DNA of 60,438 bases, taken from NCBI GenBank assembly GCA_017454915.1, contig JAFTCC010000059.1, forward strand, positions 1 to 60,438. Direction: 5' to 3'. This document shows, one piece after another, positions 7,937-16,878 of the stretch. Position 1 is the stretch's first letter, and every line of letters begins with the position of its first letter. The position numbers and the translations under genes were made by a program. Under the pieces are notes generated by a model that was given only the letters and a program-made list of their open reading frames with translations, made no database searches and was not told the DNA's origin. Origin of the DNA: Paludibacteraceae bacterium. Its GTDB lineage: Bacteria; Bacteroidota; Bacteroidia; Bacteroidales; Paludibacteraceae.

Positions 7937-8881
7937 TTATACGGACATTTCGAGCATCCTCTTAATAGGCTTAATGGCCTCACGAGCAATTTTCTCATCA
8001 ACAATAATTTCGTTAGACTCGTTTAGCAGGCATTCATAAAGTTTTTGCATAGTGTTCATTCTCATATATTTACACTCATTACACATACACCCTACCCCAC
8101 CTTCAGTAACCTCTGGCGGAACCGGCACAAAAAAGGTTTCGGGACAACGTTTTTTCATCTCATGTAAAATGCCTGACTCAGTTGCTACAATATACTTTTT
8201 TTCAGGATACTTAACAGCGTAATTAAGCAGCGCTTGGGTACTTCCTACCACATCAGCTAATTTAAGCAAAACCGATTTACATTCCGGGTGAGCTAACACT
8301 ATAGCATCGGGATATTTTTCTTTAAGTAATAGTAGGTCTTTTATTGAAAATTGCTCATGAACATGGCAAGCGCCATTCCAAAGCAGCATATTCCGTCCGG
8401 TAACAGAATTTATGTAGTTACCAAGATTTCTGTCAGGACCGAATATTATTTTCTCGTCTTGTGGCAGCATGTCAACAATTTTTTTGGCATTAGTAGAAGT
8501 AACAACTATGTCAGTAAGAGCTTTGACCTCTGCCGAAGTGTTAACATACGAAATAACAGTATGGTCAGGGTGTTGTTTAACAAATTCGCGGAATTCATCA
8601 GCCTTACAACTGTCAGCAAGTGAGCATCCAGCATTAATATCAGGTACAAGAACTTTTTTGTCTGGACAAATTATTTTAGCAGTTTCACCCATAAAATGAA
8701 CACCACACAGCACAATTATGTCTGCCGAAGTTTTAGCAGCCTGTTGTGCAAGTGCCAACGAATCTCCTATAAAATCAGCAATATCCTGAATGTCAGGAGT
8801 TTGGTAATAATGAGCCATTATTATGGCATTCTTTTGATTACGCAAGATTTTAATTTTTTCTATCAGCTCTGCACTATTCAT
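7937..8881 (-). CDS. nadA: Quinolinate synthase A
   Basis: [4Fe-4S] enzyme that condenses iminoaspartate with dihydroxyacetone phosphate to quinolinate in de novo NAD synthesis. The 314-residue protein shows AHYYQTPDIQDIADFIGDS near the N-terminus, VLCGVHFMGETAK, CSLADSC, a HPECK motif and the C-terminal cysteine cluster GCMCNECKYM. Cluster cysteines are expected from the first, HPEC and CNEC positions. A TAACTTTG box on the minus strand (plus 8965-8972) lies about 85 bp upstream of the ATG. Neither nadB nor nadC is adjacent, so it appears to be transcribed alone. It is convergent with tsaE. Confidence 0.96.
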   Translation of the reverse strand: MNSAELIEKIKILRNQKNAIIMAHYYQTPDIQDIADFIGDSLALAQQAAKTSADIIVLCGVHFMGETAKIICPDKKVLVPDINAGCSLADSCKADEFREFVKQHPDHTVISYVNTSAEVKALTDIVVTSTNAKKIVDMLPQDEKIIFGPDRNLGNYINSVTGRNMLLWNGACHVHEQFSIKDLLLLKEKYPDAIVLAHPECKSVLLKLADVVGSTQALLNYAVKYPEKKYIVATESGILHEMKKRCPETFFVPVPPEVTEGGVGCMCNECKYMRMNTMQKLYECLLNESNEIIVDEKIAREAIKPIKRMLEMSV

Positions 8882-8964
8882 ATAGATATATTTTTTATTT
8901 AATTCTAAAAATATGATGATGTTTTAAGGGCGTTGAAAGTGTTTATAACTTTTTTTGCTTTATG

Positions 8965-8972
8965 CAAAGTTA
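8965..8972 (-). promoter_or_regulatory. -7 promoter box of nadA
   Basis: Minus-strand TAACTTTG; predicted start near 8958, giving a leader of about 77 nt. No convincing -33 TTTG at the right distance. Confidence 0.4.
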
Positions 8973-9131
8973 GTGATTTTTTGCCAATTAAAATGCGGTA
9001 GTTAATGTTAATAAGTTTCTTTATATTTTTTACTAATTTTATTGAAAAAAATTTGGTGTTTTGTTAGTAGTATTTGTATGAATTTTTATTTTGAATATGC
9101 AAATTTTTTTATTAAAATTTATTTACGTAGT

Positions 9132-9177
9132 TATTAACAGATATTAACAATTTATTAACAAATTTTGATTATATTTG
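9132..9177 (+). promoter_or_regulatory. Pectate lyase promoter with three phased TATTAACA repeats
   Basis: TATATTTG (9170-9177) is a -7 box 20 bp before the ATG at 9198. Immediately upstream are three identical TATTAACA octamers at 9132-9139, 9142-9149 and 9153-9160, spaced 10 and 11 bp and so on the same DNA face. No clear -33 element is present, which would suit activator-dependent expression. The regulator is unknown. Confidence 0.45.
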
Positions 9178-9197
9178 CGAGTTAAAATTTTTTTTGT

Positions 9198-10973
9198 ATG
9201 AAAGAGTTTCTTAGTTCATTATTATTATTTTTATCAGTTGAATTGTCTTGTTATTGTCAAACACTTTCATTTCCCGGTGCAGAAGGTTTTGGAAAGTATG
9301 CTACTGGCGGTCGTGGCGGTAAAGTTGTTACAGTAAGCAGTTTAGAAGACTATACAGATGATAATAATCCAGTAAAAGGAACGCTTAGATGGGCATTGGA
9401 ACAGCATAAGGAAGTTAAAGAAATAGAGGGTAAGAATGTTACTTTTTACGAGCCTTTAACAATAGTTTTCAATGTAAGCGGTGATATAGTATTATTGCGT
9501 GATTTGAAGGTTAAGCGTGATAATTTGACTATAGCAGGCCAGAGTTCTCCAGGCGGTATATGTATTAGTGGTCGTAATATGCTTTTTAATGGTGCTACAA
9601 CGAGCGAGATGTGGTATTGGGGTCCTCGACGCAAGAATGTTATTATACGGTATCTTCATTTTAGGCCTACTCCCCCACCCGATGACACTTACGTTACGTA
9701 TGGTACAGACATAGAGAATTACGAGAATGTAATTATTGATCATTGTACACTATCTTGGGCTAATGAAGAAAATCTGGCTATATATGACACTAAAAATACT
9801 ACTGTTCAGTGGTGTATGATATATGAGGGTTTGTATAATGCTCATCATAAAAAAGGTAACCGTTCCTATTGTGGCGTATGGGGTGGTCAGTTTGCAAGTT
9901 ATCACCATAATCTTATAGCAAATCATGATTCCCGTAATGTTCGTTTCAATGGTGTGAGGAATGGTGACACTCTTGCTATAATAGACTATCGTAATAATGT
10001 GGTGTATAATTGGGGCAGCAATAATTCAGGCTATGGTTTAGAGATAAAGCCCGACTTCAGTCCAGAGTCGCGTAATGAACTTAATATGGTAAATAATTAT
10101 TACAAAAAAGGTCCTGCAACCTCAACCAGCACGCAAATAAAATATAATAATAAGGCTCACCGGTTGGTGTGCATAGATCAAAGTGTTATTAAAAATGCAA
10201 ATGGTGATACTATAACAGGTGATTATTGCAACCATTATGTTTCTGGTAATTATATATTCGGATTTCCTGAAGTAACTGCAGATAACTGGAACTATGGTGT
10301 TCAGTATAAATATGCCCCGTATCAAACCAATCTTGAGTTGTCGTTGAGGACTTTCAGAAGTATTACTCCCTCCCCAGAAGTTGAATCAGTATGGCCATCA
10401 AATTTAGAGAGTGCTGAAGAGAGTTTTGAGAAAGTATTGAATGATGCTGGTTGTAATATACCATACCGTGATTTTCAAGACGATAGGATAGTCAATGAGG
10501 TGAGGAGCGGCACAGTTTCAGCCGGTGGCAGTTATGGTGATATGAAAGGCATAATTGACACTCCTACGGTAGTAGGCGGATGGCCTGTTTATGAGCCGCT
10601 GAAGTATGTTGACACTGATGAGGATGGTATTCCTGATGAATGGGAAAATTCCAATGGCTTGGATGCCAATGATGTGATTGACGGCAGTATTATATGTAGT
10701 GATGGCTATAGTAATTTGGAACATTATCTAAACGGAATAAAACCCATAGTAACATCGATAGAAATAGTTGATATTCCGTCTGTAAAAGCATTTACAGATA
10801 TGTCAGGTGTAGGATTGAGCGGTGTAGAAGATATAAAGAGTGTGTCGGTTTATGATTATTCAGGTAAACTTATCAGAGTAGTAGATAATATAGATACGTC
10901 TTCAAGGTTTGAGCGCGGCAAATTGCTTCAGATATTGAGTAAAGACGGAAAAGTAATGGTGATAAAAATCTAA
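9198..10973 (+). CDS. Secreted pectate lyase-like protein (PL1-type beta-helix)
   Basis: Likely cleaves pectic polysaccharide by beta-elimination outside the cytoplasm. Residues 1-21 form a signal peptide ending ELSCYCQ. The mature protein opens with FPGAEGFGKYATGGRGGKVVTV, typical of Bacteroidota PL1 pectate lyases, followed by GTLRWAL and LKVKRDNLTIAGQSSPGG. Beta-helix coils include VIIRYLHFRP, VIIDHCTLSWANEENL and DYRNNVVYNWG. Near residues 472-483, DTDEDGIPDEWE is an Asp-rich calcium-binding repeat that usually follows these domains. The last 70 residues (VYDYSGKLIRVVDN) resemble a degenerate type-A sorting domain, so export may be by T9SS (inference). It stands alone with its own promoter rather than in a SusCD-type locus. 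Confidence 0.85.
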   Translation: MKEFLSSLLLFLSVELSCYCQTLSFPGAEGFGKYATGGRGGKVVTVSSLEDYTDDNNPVKGTLRWALEQHKEVKEIEGKNVTFYEPLTIVFNVSGDIVLLRDLKVKRDNLTIAGQSSPGGICISGRNMLFNGATTSEMWYWGPRRKNVIIRYLHFRPTPPPDDTYVTYGTDIENYENVIIDHCTLSWANEENLAIYDTKNTTVQWCMIYEGLYNAHHKKGNRSYCGVWGGQFASYHHNLIANHDSRNVRFNGVRNGDTLAIIDYRNNVVYNWGSNNSGYGLEIKPDFSPESRNELNMVNNYYKKGPATSTSTQIKYNNKAHRLVCIDQSVIKNANGDTITGDYCNHYVSGNYIFGFPEVTADNWNYGVQYKYAPYQTNLELSLRTFRSITPSPEVESVWPSNLESAEESFEKVLNDAGCNIPYRDFQDDRIVNEVRSGTVSAGGSYGDMKGIIDTPTVVGGWPVYEPLKYVDTDEDGIPDEWENSNGLDANDVIDGSIICSDGYSNLEHYLNGIKPIVTSIEIVDIPSVKAFTDMSGVGLSGVEDIKSVSVYDYSGKLIRVVDNIDTSSRFERGKLLQILSKDGKVMVIKI

Positions 10974-11007
10974 TCAATAAAACTAAAATCAATAAAATTA
11001 AGCAATT

Positions 11008-11544
11008 ATGAAAGAATTAAAAGGAACAAAGACAGAGGCTAACTTAAAGGCAGCTTTTGCCGGTGAAAGCCAGGCTCGCAACAAGTACACTTATTATGCT
11101 TCTAAGGCAAAAAAGGAAGGTTATGTTCAGATAGCAGCCTTGTTTGAGGAAACCGCCTCACAAGAGAAAGAACATGCCAAAATGTGGTTTAAGTTATTCC
11201 ATGGTTTGGGTGATACAGCCGCAAATTTGCTTGACGCAGCGTGCGGTGAGAACGATGAATGGACCGACATGTATCCCCGTATGGCGCGTGAGGCGCGTGA
11301 AGAGGGTTTTGAAGAAATAGCCGCTCTTTTTGAGGGAGTAGCTGAAATTGAGAAAGCTCATGAGGAAAGGTATCGCAAATTATTGGCAAACGTGGAAGGC
11401 GGTTTGGTGTTCTCGCGCGACGGTGACATGATTTGGCAGTGCAGCAACTGCGGTCATATTCACGTTGGCAAAGAGGCTCCTGAAGTATGTCCTGTTTGCA
11501 ATCACCCGCGTGCGTACTTCCAGCTCAAGGCTGAAAACTACTAA
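11008..11544 (+). CDS. rbr: Rubrerythrin
   Basis: Non-haem di-iron peroxidase that detoxifies hydrogen peroxide in anaerobes. The 178-residue protein has an N-terminal ferritin-like four-helix bundle with two ExxH-type iron motifs ([14 protein letters not shown] and [14 protein letters not shown]). The C-terminal rubredoxin-like knuckle has CSNCGH and CPVCNHP, supplying four cysteine ligands. The gene is 34 bp after the pectate lyase stop but is probably independent in function. A stem-loop with a T tract follows (11615-11649). Its presence fits an anaerobic, aerotolerant lifestyle. Confidence 0.96.
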   Translation: MKELKGTKTEANLKAAFAGESQARNKYTYYASKAKKEGYVQIAALFEETASQEKEHAKMWFKLFHGLGDTAANLLDAACGENDEWTDMYPRMAREAREEGFEEIAALFEGVAEIEKAHEERYRKLLANVEGGLVFSRDGDMIWQCSNCGHIHVGKEAPEVCPVCNHPRAYFQLKAENY

Positions 11545-11614
11545 ACAAAATTTATCATCACTAAAACAAAAATTCGTTCATCAGACCGGACTTTTATAAT
11601 TTAGTGTAAAAGAG

Positions 11615-11649
11615 TAGGGGAATACAGTTATGTATCCCCTATTTTTTTC
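11615..11649 (+). terminator. Intrinsic terminator after rubrerythrin
   Basis: TAGGGG-ATACA pairs with TGTATCCCCTA (one bulged A), followed by ATTTTTTT. It lies 70 bp after the rbr stop. Confidence 0.7.
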
Positions 11650-11731
11650 ACTTTGTCCGTTTATTTTGCTTGTTGGTAGTAAGCGTTTATTTTGTTTGGT
11701 AGTTTTCGATTGCTTATTTGTTGGATTTTAT

Positions 11732-11762
11732 TTTGCCATAAATTTATTAATTTGTAAATTTG
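11732..11762 (+). promoter_or_regulatory. Promoter of the HD-domain gene
   Basis: TTTG (11732-11735), 19-bp spacer, TAAATTTG (11755-11762), with the ATG 13 bp downstream: a consensus Bacteroidota promoter with a very short leader. Confidence 0.7.
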
Positions 11763-11775
11763 TGGTTGTAAACCT

Positions 11776-12321
11776 ATGATTCGTCCCGAAGTATCACATA
11801 TAATAGATTCTTACTATCCCGAAAAAACGGAATTGCGTGATATTTTATTGCGTCATAGTTCGAGTGTGCGCGATATGTCATTGTCAATAGCCCGCCGCCA
11901 TCCTGAGTTAAATGCTGATATGGATATTCTTGAGAATGGCTCTATGCTTCATGACATAGGAATAGTATTTTGTGATGCTCCCGGCATAGGTTGTCATGGC
12001 ACTCACCGTTATATTATGCACGGTCGCCTGGGTGCGGAGTTGTTGCGTAACGAAGGTATGGAGGAATATGCCCGAATAGCAGAGCGCCATACAGGCACAG
12101 GTTTGACAGCCGAGATGATCGAGAAACAGCACCTTCCTCTGCCAGTTCGCGACTTTACCCCAGAAACCATTGAAGAGCAGATAATTTGTTATGCCGACAA
12201 ATTTTTTTCAAAATCCCGTTTAGATAGTGCCAAGAGTTATGAAGAGGCGAGGAAGAGCATATCTAAATTTGGTGATGATTGTGTGGCTAAATTTGATGAG
12301 TGGCATAAAAAGTTCAGTTAA
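11776..12321 (+). CDS. HD-superfamily phosphohydrolase
   Basis: A 181-residue single-domain HD protein. The metal-binding signature is present in order: a first histidine near residue 27 (LLRHSSSVRDMS), LHDIG at about 58-62 with the diagnostic His-Asp pair, further histidines in CHGTHRYIMHG and ERHTGTG, and the late aspartate in CYADKFFSK. The pattern belongs to small HDIG-type nucleotide or phosphate-ester hydrolases; the substrate cannot be read from the sequence. It has its own promoter and is separated from malQ by a second one. Some homologues are annotated as uncharacterised HD domain-containing proteins. Confidence 0.85.
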   Translation: MIRPEVSHIIDSYYPEKTELRDILLRHSSSVRDMSLSIARRHPELNADMDILENGSMLHDIGIVFCDAPGIGCHGTHRYIMHGRLGAELLRNEGMEEYARIAERHTGTGLTAEMIEKQHLPLPVRDFTPETIEEQIICYADKFFSKSRLDSAKSYEEARKSISKFGDDCVAKFDEWHKKFS

Positions 12322-12339
12322 TTTTTTTTTGCGTTAAAG

Positions 12340-12372
12340 TTTGGTTGTTTTGAGAATAAATTAGTATATTTG
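12340..12372 (+). promoter_or_regulatory. Promoter of malQ
   Basis: TTTG (12340-12343), 21-bp spacer, TATATTTG (12365-12372); the ATG is at 12420, giving a leader of about 40 nt. Confidence 0.6.
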
Positions 12373-12419
12373 CGTTTGCTAAACTAATACCAAAAATTAA
12401 TATACCTAACACATAAGAC

Positions 12420-15101
12420 ATGAGAATACGTTTTAGTATTGACTATCGGACCTATTGGGGTCAGGAGTTGTGCATAATAGGCAGCGACGGTTTGCACCAG
12501 TGGACAGAGCGCAAGCCTTTGTTAATGCACTGCGTTGATGGCGAGCATTGGCAAGCCGATGTTGAGTTTTCGGATTTTGTTAGTGCGTTGTCGTACCGCT
12601 ATGCAGTCCGTCAGGATGGACATTTCACCTACGAACACGGTCATGAGCGTGTATTGATTTTAAGCAGTTCACTATCATTTGCTGATGTTCATGACCATTG
12701 GCGTGAATTGACATTAGACCACACATTTGGCAGCAAAGCTTTTGTTGGAGCTTTGTTTAGCCGCAATAAGGGTCGCAGGCGTGTAGCTGCAAAGGGCAAT
12801 TTGGAGTTTGAGATTCTTTTGCCACGCGTAACCCGTGAGCAGGGAGTTGCAATAACCGGCAACATACCTGAACTGGGCAGTTGGGACATGAGTAAGAAGG
12901 TGGTACTTGACGGCAGTGATTATCCGCTATGGCGTTGCGCAGTCAATGTTAGGGGTGACAAGAGCCGTCTTGAAAGTCCTATTGAATATAAGTATGTTAT
13001 ATATGACTTGCACAGTGGTGATGTAGTCGATTTTGAATGGGGCGAAAACCGTGTGTTGTGTGGTATTCCTTCCTATGGCCGCCGCATTCAGTGCGATGAA
13101 AATTTCCGCTACACTCAAGGTCCTTGGCGTGGTGCCGGCGTTGCAGTTCCGGTGTTTAGCCTGCGCAGTGATAAGGACTTTGGCACAGGCGAGTTTGAGG
13201 ACTTGAAGTTGCTTGCCGACTGGGCTGCGTCAACCGGTCAGAAAATGATTCAGACACTGCCTATCAATGACACCACATTGCTCCATAACTTCAAAGATTC
13301 GTATCCTTATAACGCTGTTTCGGTCTTTGCCCTGAATCCCCTATACATTCATTTGGATGATGTTGGCGAGTTGAAAGATGCCTCAGAGCGTAAGCGTTTT
13401 GAGGAGCGCAGGCGTGAACTTAATTCTCTTGCCATAACAGACTATCAGACTGTAGTGGACGAGAAGTGGCACTATTTACGTCTTATGTATCCCGAGGCGT
13501 CGAAGAAGGTATTTGCTTCAGCCGACTACAAGCGCTGGTTTGAGGAGAATAAGGTTTGGCTGTTGCCATACGCTGTTTTCAGTTATCTGCGCGACGAGTA
13601 TGGTACTCCCGACTACCGCAAGTGGCCCAAATATAAGAAGTATCATTTGCAGGATGTTGACGCATTGTCGAGCAGCAAGAGCGCTGATTATGACAAGGTG
13701 GCAATACATTTCTGGGTACAGTATTTGCTTGACAAGCAGTTGCGTGATGCTGTGGATTATGTTCATAGCAAAGGTGTTGCTATCAAGGGTGACATACCCA
13801 TTGGCATAAGCCCTAACAGCGTTGACGCTTGGATGTATCCTAATTTGTTCAATTTGGATTGCTCGGCTGGTGCTCCGCCCGATGATTTCTCAATAAGTGG
13901 TCAGAACTGGGGTTTCCCGACGTATAATTGGGACGTAATGGCTAAGGATAATTTTGCATGGTGGCGCCGTCGTTTCCAGGTGATGAGCAAGTATTTCGAC
14001 GCCTACCGCATCGACCACATTCTCGGTTTCTTCCGCATTTGGGAAATGCCCAAGAGTGCAGTGTGGGGTTTGACGGGTTGTTTTTCGCCGGCTCTTCCCT
14101 ACAGCATTCAGGACCTGCGCGACCGTGGCATCAACTTGAGTGAGGATCGCTTGTTGAAGCCTTATATTCGTCCGTGGTTCATACAGCAGATGTTTGGCGA
14201 CCTTTGGATGCAGGTTAAGGACAATTTCTTTGAGGACAGCGGTTATGAAATGCTCCGTTTCAAAGAGGAATTTGACACTCAGCGCAAAGTTGAGGCATAT
14301 TTCCGCGACCATAACCTAACCGACGAGCACAGCATATATGTGCGCAACTGCCTCTATGAGTTGCATTGTGAGGTTCTGTTTGTCCGTGACCTTCATAACC
14401 CCGAATTGGTTCATCCTCGCATCTCGATGCTCAGTAGCCGCACCTATCGTGAGTTGTCGGATTATGACAAATGGTTGCTCAACCAGTTGTATAACGACTT
14501 TTTCTATCATCGCCATAATGAGTTTTGGAAGGAGTCAGCCCTCCGTAAATTGCCAACCTTGGTATCTTCGACCGACATGCTTGTATGCGGTGAAGATTTG
14601 GGTATGGTTCCGGCTTGTGTGCCTGACGTGATGCAGCAGTTGCAGATATTGTCTCTTGAGATTCAGCGCATGCCAAAGGATCCGAAGATAGAGTTTGCTC
14701 ATCCTAACGACGCTCCGTATCTGTCAGTCTGCACGACCGGCACTCATGACACGAATCCGTTGCGTGCATGGTGGGAAGAAGACCGCGGCCGCACCCAGCG
14801 CTACTACAACTATGTGATGGGCTGGTGGGGTGAAGCTCCCGAGCATTGCACTCCCGAGATTGCCGAGGCCATCATCAAGCAACACATTTATAGCCCTGCG
14901 ATGTGGGTAATACTGCCACTGCAAGACTGGTTTGCGGTCAACGGGCGTGTAAGGCTTCAGGATCCGAACGGCGAGCGAATTAACGTGCCTGATAATCCTG
15001 ACAACTTCTGGTGCTACCGCATGCATCTAAAACTTGAAGACCTGATAGCAGACAAGTCTTTCACCCAGCAAATGTGGGATTTGATAGATGTAAGAAGATA
15101 A
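12420..15101 (+). CDS. malQ: 4-alpha-glucanotransferase, DPE2-like with N-terminal starch-binding domains
   Basis: Transfers glucan segments between maltodextrins in glycogen/maltose metabolism. At 893 residues it is far longer than the roughly 500-700 residues of ordinary MalQ. Two N-terminal CBM20-like modules explain this, at about residues 1-110 (FSIDYRTYWGQELCIIG, LHQW) and 125-240 (GNIPELGSWD, EYKYVIYD). The GH77 barrel follows. The nucleophile is the Asp of YRIDH near residue 532, the acid/base Glu is in VCGEDLG at residue 725, and the third carboxylate is in TGTHDTNPLR near 777. An insertion in the barrel around residues 330-400 (YPEASKKVFASADYKRW) is also typical of the DPE2 type, which acts on maltose plus a branched polysaccharide acceptor. 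No signal peptide, so cytosolic. A strong hairpin follows the stop. Confidence 0.95.
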   Translation: MRIRFSIDYRTYWGQELCIIGSDGLHQWTERKPLLMHCVDGEHWQADVEFSDFVSALSYRYAVRQDGHFTYEHGHERVLILSSSLSFADVHDHWRELTLDHTFGSKAFVGALFSRNKGRRRVAAKGNLEFEILLPRVTREQGVAITGNIPELGSWDMSKKVVLDGSDYPLWRCAVNVRGDKSRLESPIEYKYVIYDLHSGDVVDFEWGENRVLCGIPSYGRRIQCDENFRYTQGPWRGAGVAVPVFSLRSDKDFGTGEFEDLKLLADWAASTGQKMIQTLPINDTTLLHNFKDSYPYNAVSVFALNPLYIHLDDVGELKDASERKRFEERRRELNSLAITDYQTVVDEKWHYLRLMYPEASKKVFASADYKRWFEENKVWLLPYAVFSYLRDEYGTPDYRKWPKYKKYHLQDVDALSSSKSADYDKVAIHFWVQYLLDKQLRDAVDYVHSKGVAIKGDIPIGISPNSVDAWMYPNLFNLDCSAGAPPDDFSISGQNWGFPTYNWDVMAKDNFAWWRRRFQVMSKYFDAYRIDHILGFFRIWEMPKSAVWGLTGCFSPALPYSIQDLRDRGINLSEDRLLKPYIRPWFIQQMFGDLWMQVKDNFFEDSGYEMLRFKEEFDTQRKVEAYFRDHNLTDEHSIYVRNCLYELHCEVLFVRDLHNPELVHPRISMLSSRTYRELSDYDKWLLNQLYNDFFYHRHNEFWKESALRKLPTLVSSTDMLVCGEDLGMVPACVPDVMQQLQILSLEIQRMPKDPKIEFAHPNDAPYLSVCTTGTHDTNPLRAWWEEDRGRTQRYYNYVMGWWGEAPEHCTPEIAEAIIKQHIYSPAMWVILPLQDWFAVNGRVRLQDPNGERINVPDNPDNFWCYRMHLKLEDLIADKSFTQQMWDLIDVRR

Positions 15102-15111
15102 CTATGGCAAA

Positions 15112-15140
15112 GGGCAGGGGACTATCCCCTGCCCATTTGT
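15112..15140 (+). terminator. Intrinsic terminator after malQ
   Basis: Perfect 10-bp stem GGGCAGGGGA / TCCCCTGCCC with a 3-nt loop, then ATTTGTTAT. It begins 11 bp after the stop codon. Confidence 0.75.
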
Positions 15141-15216
15141 TATATGATTTTTAGTGCTAATACCTTGAAATACAGTTAGGTATATAATATACCATGATAA
15201 AACTATTTTAACAATT

Positions 15217-16869
15217 ATGAATAAGAAGTTTTTAGCAGCAACATTTCGGCGGTTATTAGTTTGCTTAACTTTCTTGTCGTTGTTTGCTTTTCCCATGCGC
15301 TCACAGGTTCAGACCGAGCGTCATGTGAGCCCGGCATCCAAGGTTAGCGATGTCCGCCATGTGGAATTGACCCCATCGCGCGAGGTTGTGCATCTTGTTG
15401 ATGACCGCCTTGACACTATTGTGCGCACAGTCAAGCATGACATTTCGCACTACACTGACACCTTGACAACCGTTGTCATGACCCCCGACAGCACTTTGCA
15501 GCACCGCGTCGAGACATTGCCTGTGGACAGTCAGGACCGCCGCGGTCACTACATTGAGGCATATCTTGGACTGGGCTATGGCACCATGGGTTACGAGCTT
15601 AAAAAAGTTGGTGAAATTGATGGTCATGTCAATGGTTCGTTCAGCGCATTGCTTCAGTTTCAGTACGCATATTTTTTCCATAAAAACGTCGGTATAGGCG
15701 TTGGTTTATGGGTGTCGAACTACACAAGCCATGCTCACCTCGAAGGCAGCAAGGAGTGGAGCGATCAGACTGACACGGATAGCGAGCTGAAATACACTCA
15801 CCACACAGACATAAAGGAATGGCGTGAGCGCGAGACGGTGCATAATCTCGGCATACCGGTGTCGCTGCAGTTCCAAGCATGGAAGCCCGGTAAAAAGGCA
15901 GGTTTCTTTACCGATTTTGGTGTGGCTCCGTCGTTCCAAGTAGGCAAGAAGTATAAATTGCTTGACGGCACACTTGAGCATACTGCCCATTATCCGAACT
16001 GGAATCTTGACTTGAGCAATATGCATGAGTTTGGCACTCGCGACTACACGGGTGATGACGATGCCAAAGGCAAGATGAACGTAAAGTATTCAATAGCCGT
16101 ATTTGCTGATTTGGGTGTGCTTTTCAAAGTAACTCCTCAGGTTGATATTTTCCTTGGCGGTTATTTCACCTATTCCGCCAATGATGTGAACAACTCCGAC
16201 AAGCGTGAGTTGGGTTGGGGCAGTGATAAGGAGTACGCCTTTATGGACAGATATGAGAGTGCATACAGCCTCACCAATGCAGGCAAATCGCGTCCGTGGG
16301 AGGCAGGCTTGAAATTAGGTGTGCACTGGCGCAAGATACGTAAGCCGGAACGCCGCGATGTGGAATATTACGACTATTTCACTCGCCGCGACACCACTGT
16401 AAGTCTTGTTGAGCGGTATGACACAGTTACAGTTGAACATATTGACACTATACTCTCGCCAATCAAGAAAGCCGCCGTCAAGGTTGAGAAGTTCAATAAG
16501 ATATATTTCGACTTCGACAGTTCGGTCCTTACCGAGGAGTCAAAAACCTATCTGCGTTCTATCAACGAAGTGTTGTCCGAAGTCTCTGACACAGTCCGCA
16601 TCTCCATTCAGGGCCATGCGTCTAAGGAAGGTCTGCGCAAGCACAACGAGGCTCTTGCCCGCCGTCGTGCCGAAGCGGTAGCCAACTACCTTGTAGAGCA
16701 AGGTTTGAGCCGCAAGCGCATAGAGGTTATCAGTTTCGGTTCGCTGGTGGAGAACGACGAGAACGTTAACCACGAGTTGCCGCTTGACCGCCGTGTTGAA
16801 GTTAAAGTCATCACCGACGACAAGCAGAACAAATACAGCAACAAAATAGTCATCAAAAGTAAAAAATAA
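15217..16869 (+). CDS. OmpA-family outer-membrane protein with N-terminal barrel
   Basis: The 550-residue protein has a signal peptide (about 1-30, ending PMRSQ) and a spacer with repeated short acidic and threonine-rich strands (VVHLVDDRLDTIVRTV). A beta-barrel-like region follows at about 105-385, with alternating aromatic strands such as YIEAYLGLGYG, YSIAVFADLGVLFKV and IFLGGYFTYS. The C-terminal OmpA peptidoglycan-binding domain runs from about 430 to 540: KIYFDFDSSVLTEESK, IQGHASKEG, ARRRAEAVANYL and LDRRVEVKV. It should anchor the outer membrane to peptidoglycan. The stop is only 9 bp before the start of the giant T9SS protein, so they are almost certainly co-transcribed. This suggests the barrel helps secretion or surface retention of that protein. 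Confidence 0.88.
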   Translation: MNKKFLAATFRRLLVCLTFLSLFAFPMRSQVQTERHVSPASKVSDVRHVELTPSREVVHLVDDRLDTIVRTVKHDISHYTDTLTTVVMTPDSTLQHRVETLPVDSQDRRGHYIEAYLGLGYGTMGYELKKVGEIDGHVNGSFSALLQFQYAYFFHKNVGIGVGLWVSNYTSHAHLEGSKEWSDQTDTDSELKYTHHTDIKEWRERETVHNLGIPVSLQFQAWKPGKKAGFFTDFGVAPSFQVGKKYKLLDGTLEHTAHYPNWNLDLSNMHEFGTRDYTGDDDAKGKMNVKYSIAVFADLGVLFKVTPQVDIFLGGYFTYSANDVNNSDKRELGWGSDKEYAFMDRYESAYSLTNAGKSRPWEAGLKLGVHWRKIRKPERRDVEYYDYFTRRDTTVSLVERYDTVTVEHIDTILSPIKKAAVKVEKFNKIYFDFDSSVLTEESKTYLRSINEVLSEVSDTVRISIQGHASKEGLRKHNEALARRRAEAVANYLVEQGLSRKRIEVISFGSLVENDENVNHELPLDRRVEVKVITDDKQNKYSNKIVIKSKK

Positions 16870-16878
16870 GCATAAGTC

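Noticed and set aside
7896..7938. ACACTAA/TTAGTGT hairpin between tsaE and nadA as a bidirectional terminator.
   Set aside because: Only a 7-bp stem with a 20-nt AT-rich loop; too weak to call.
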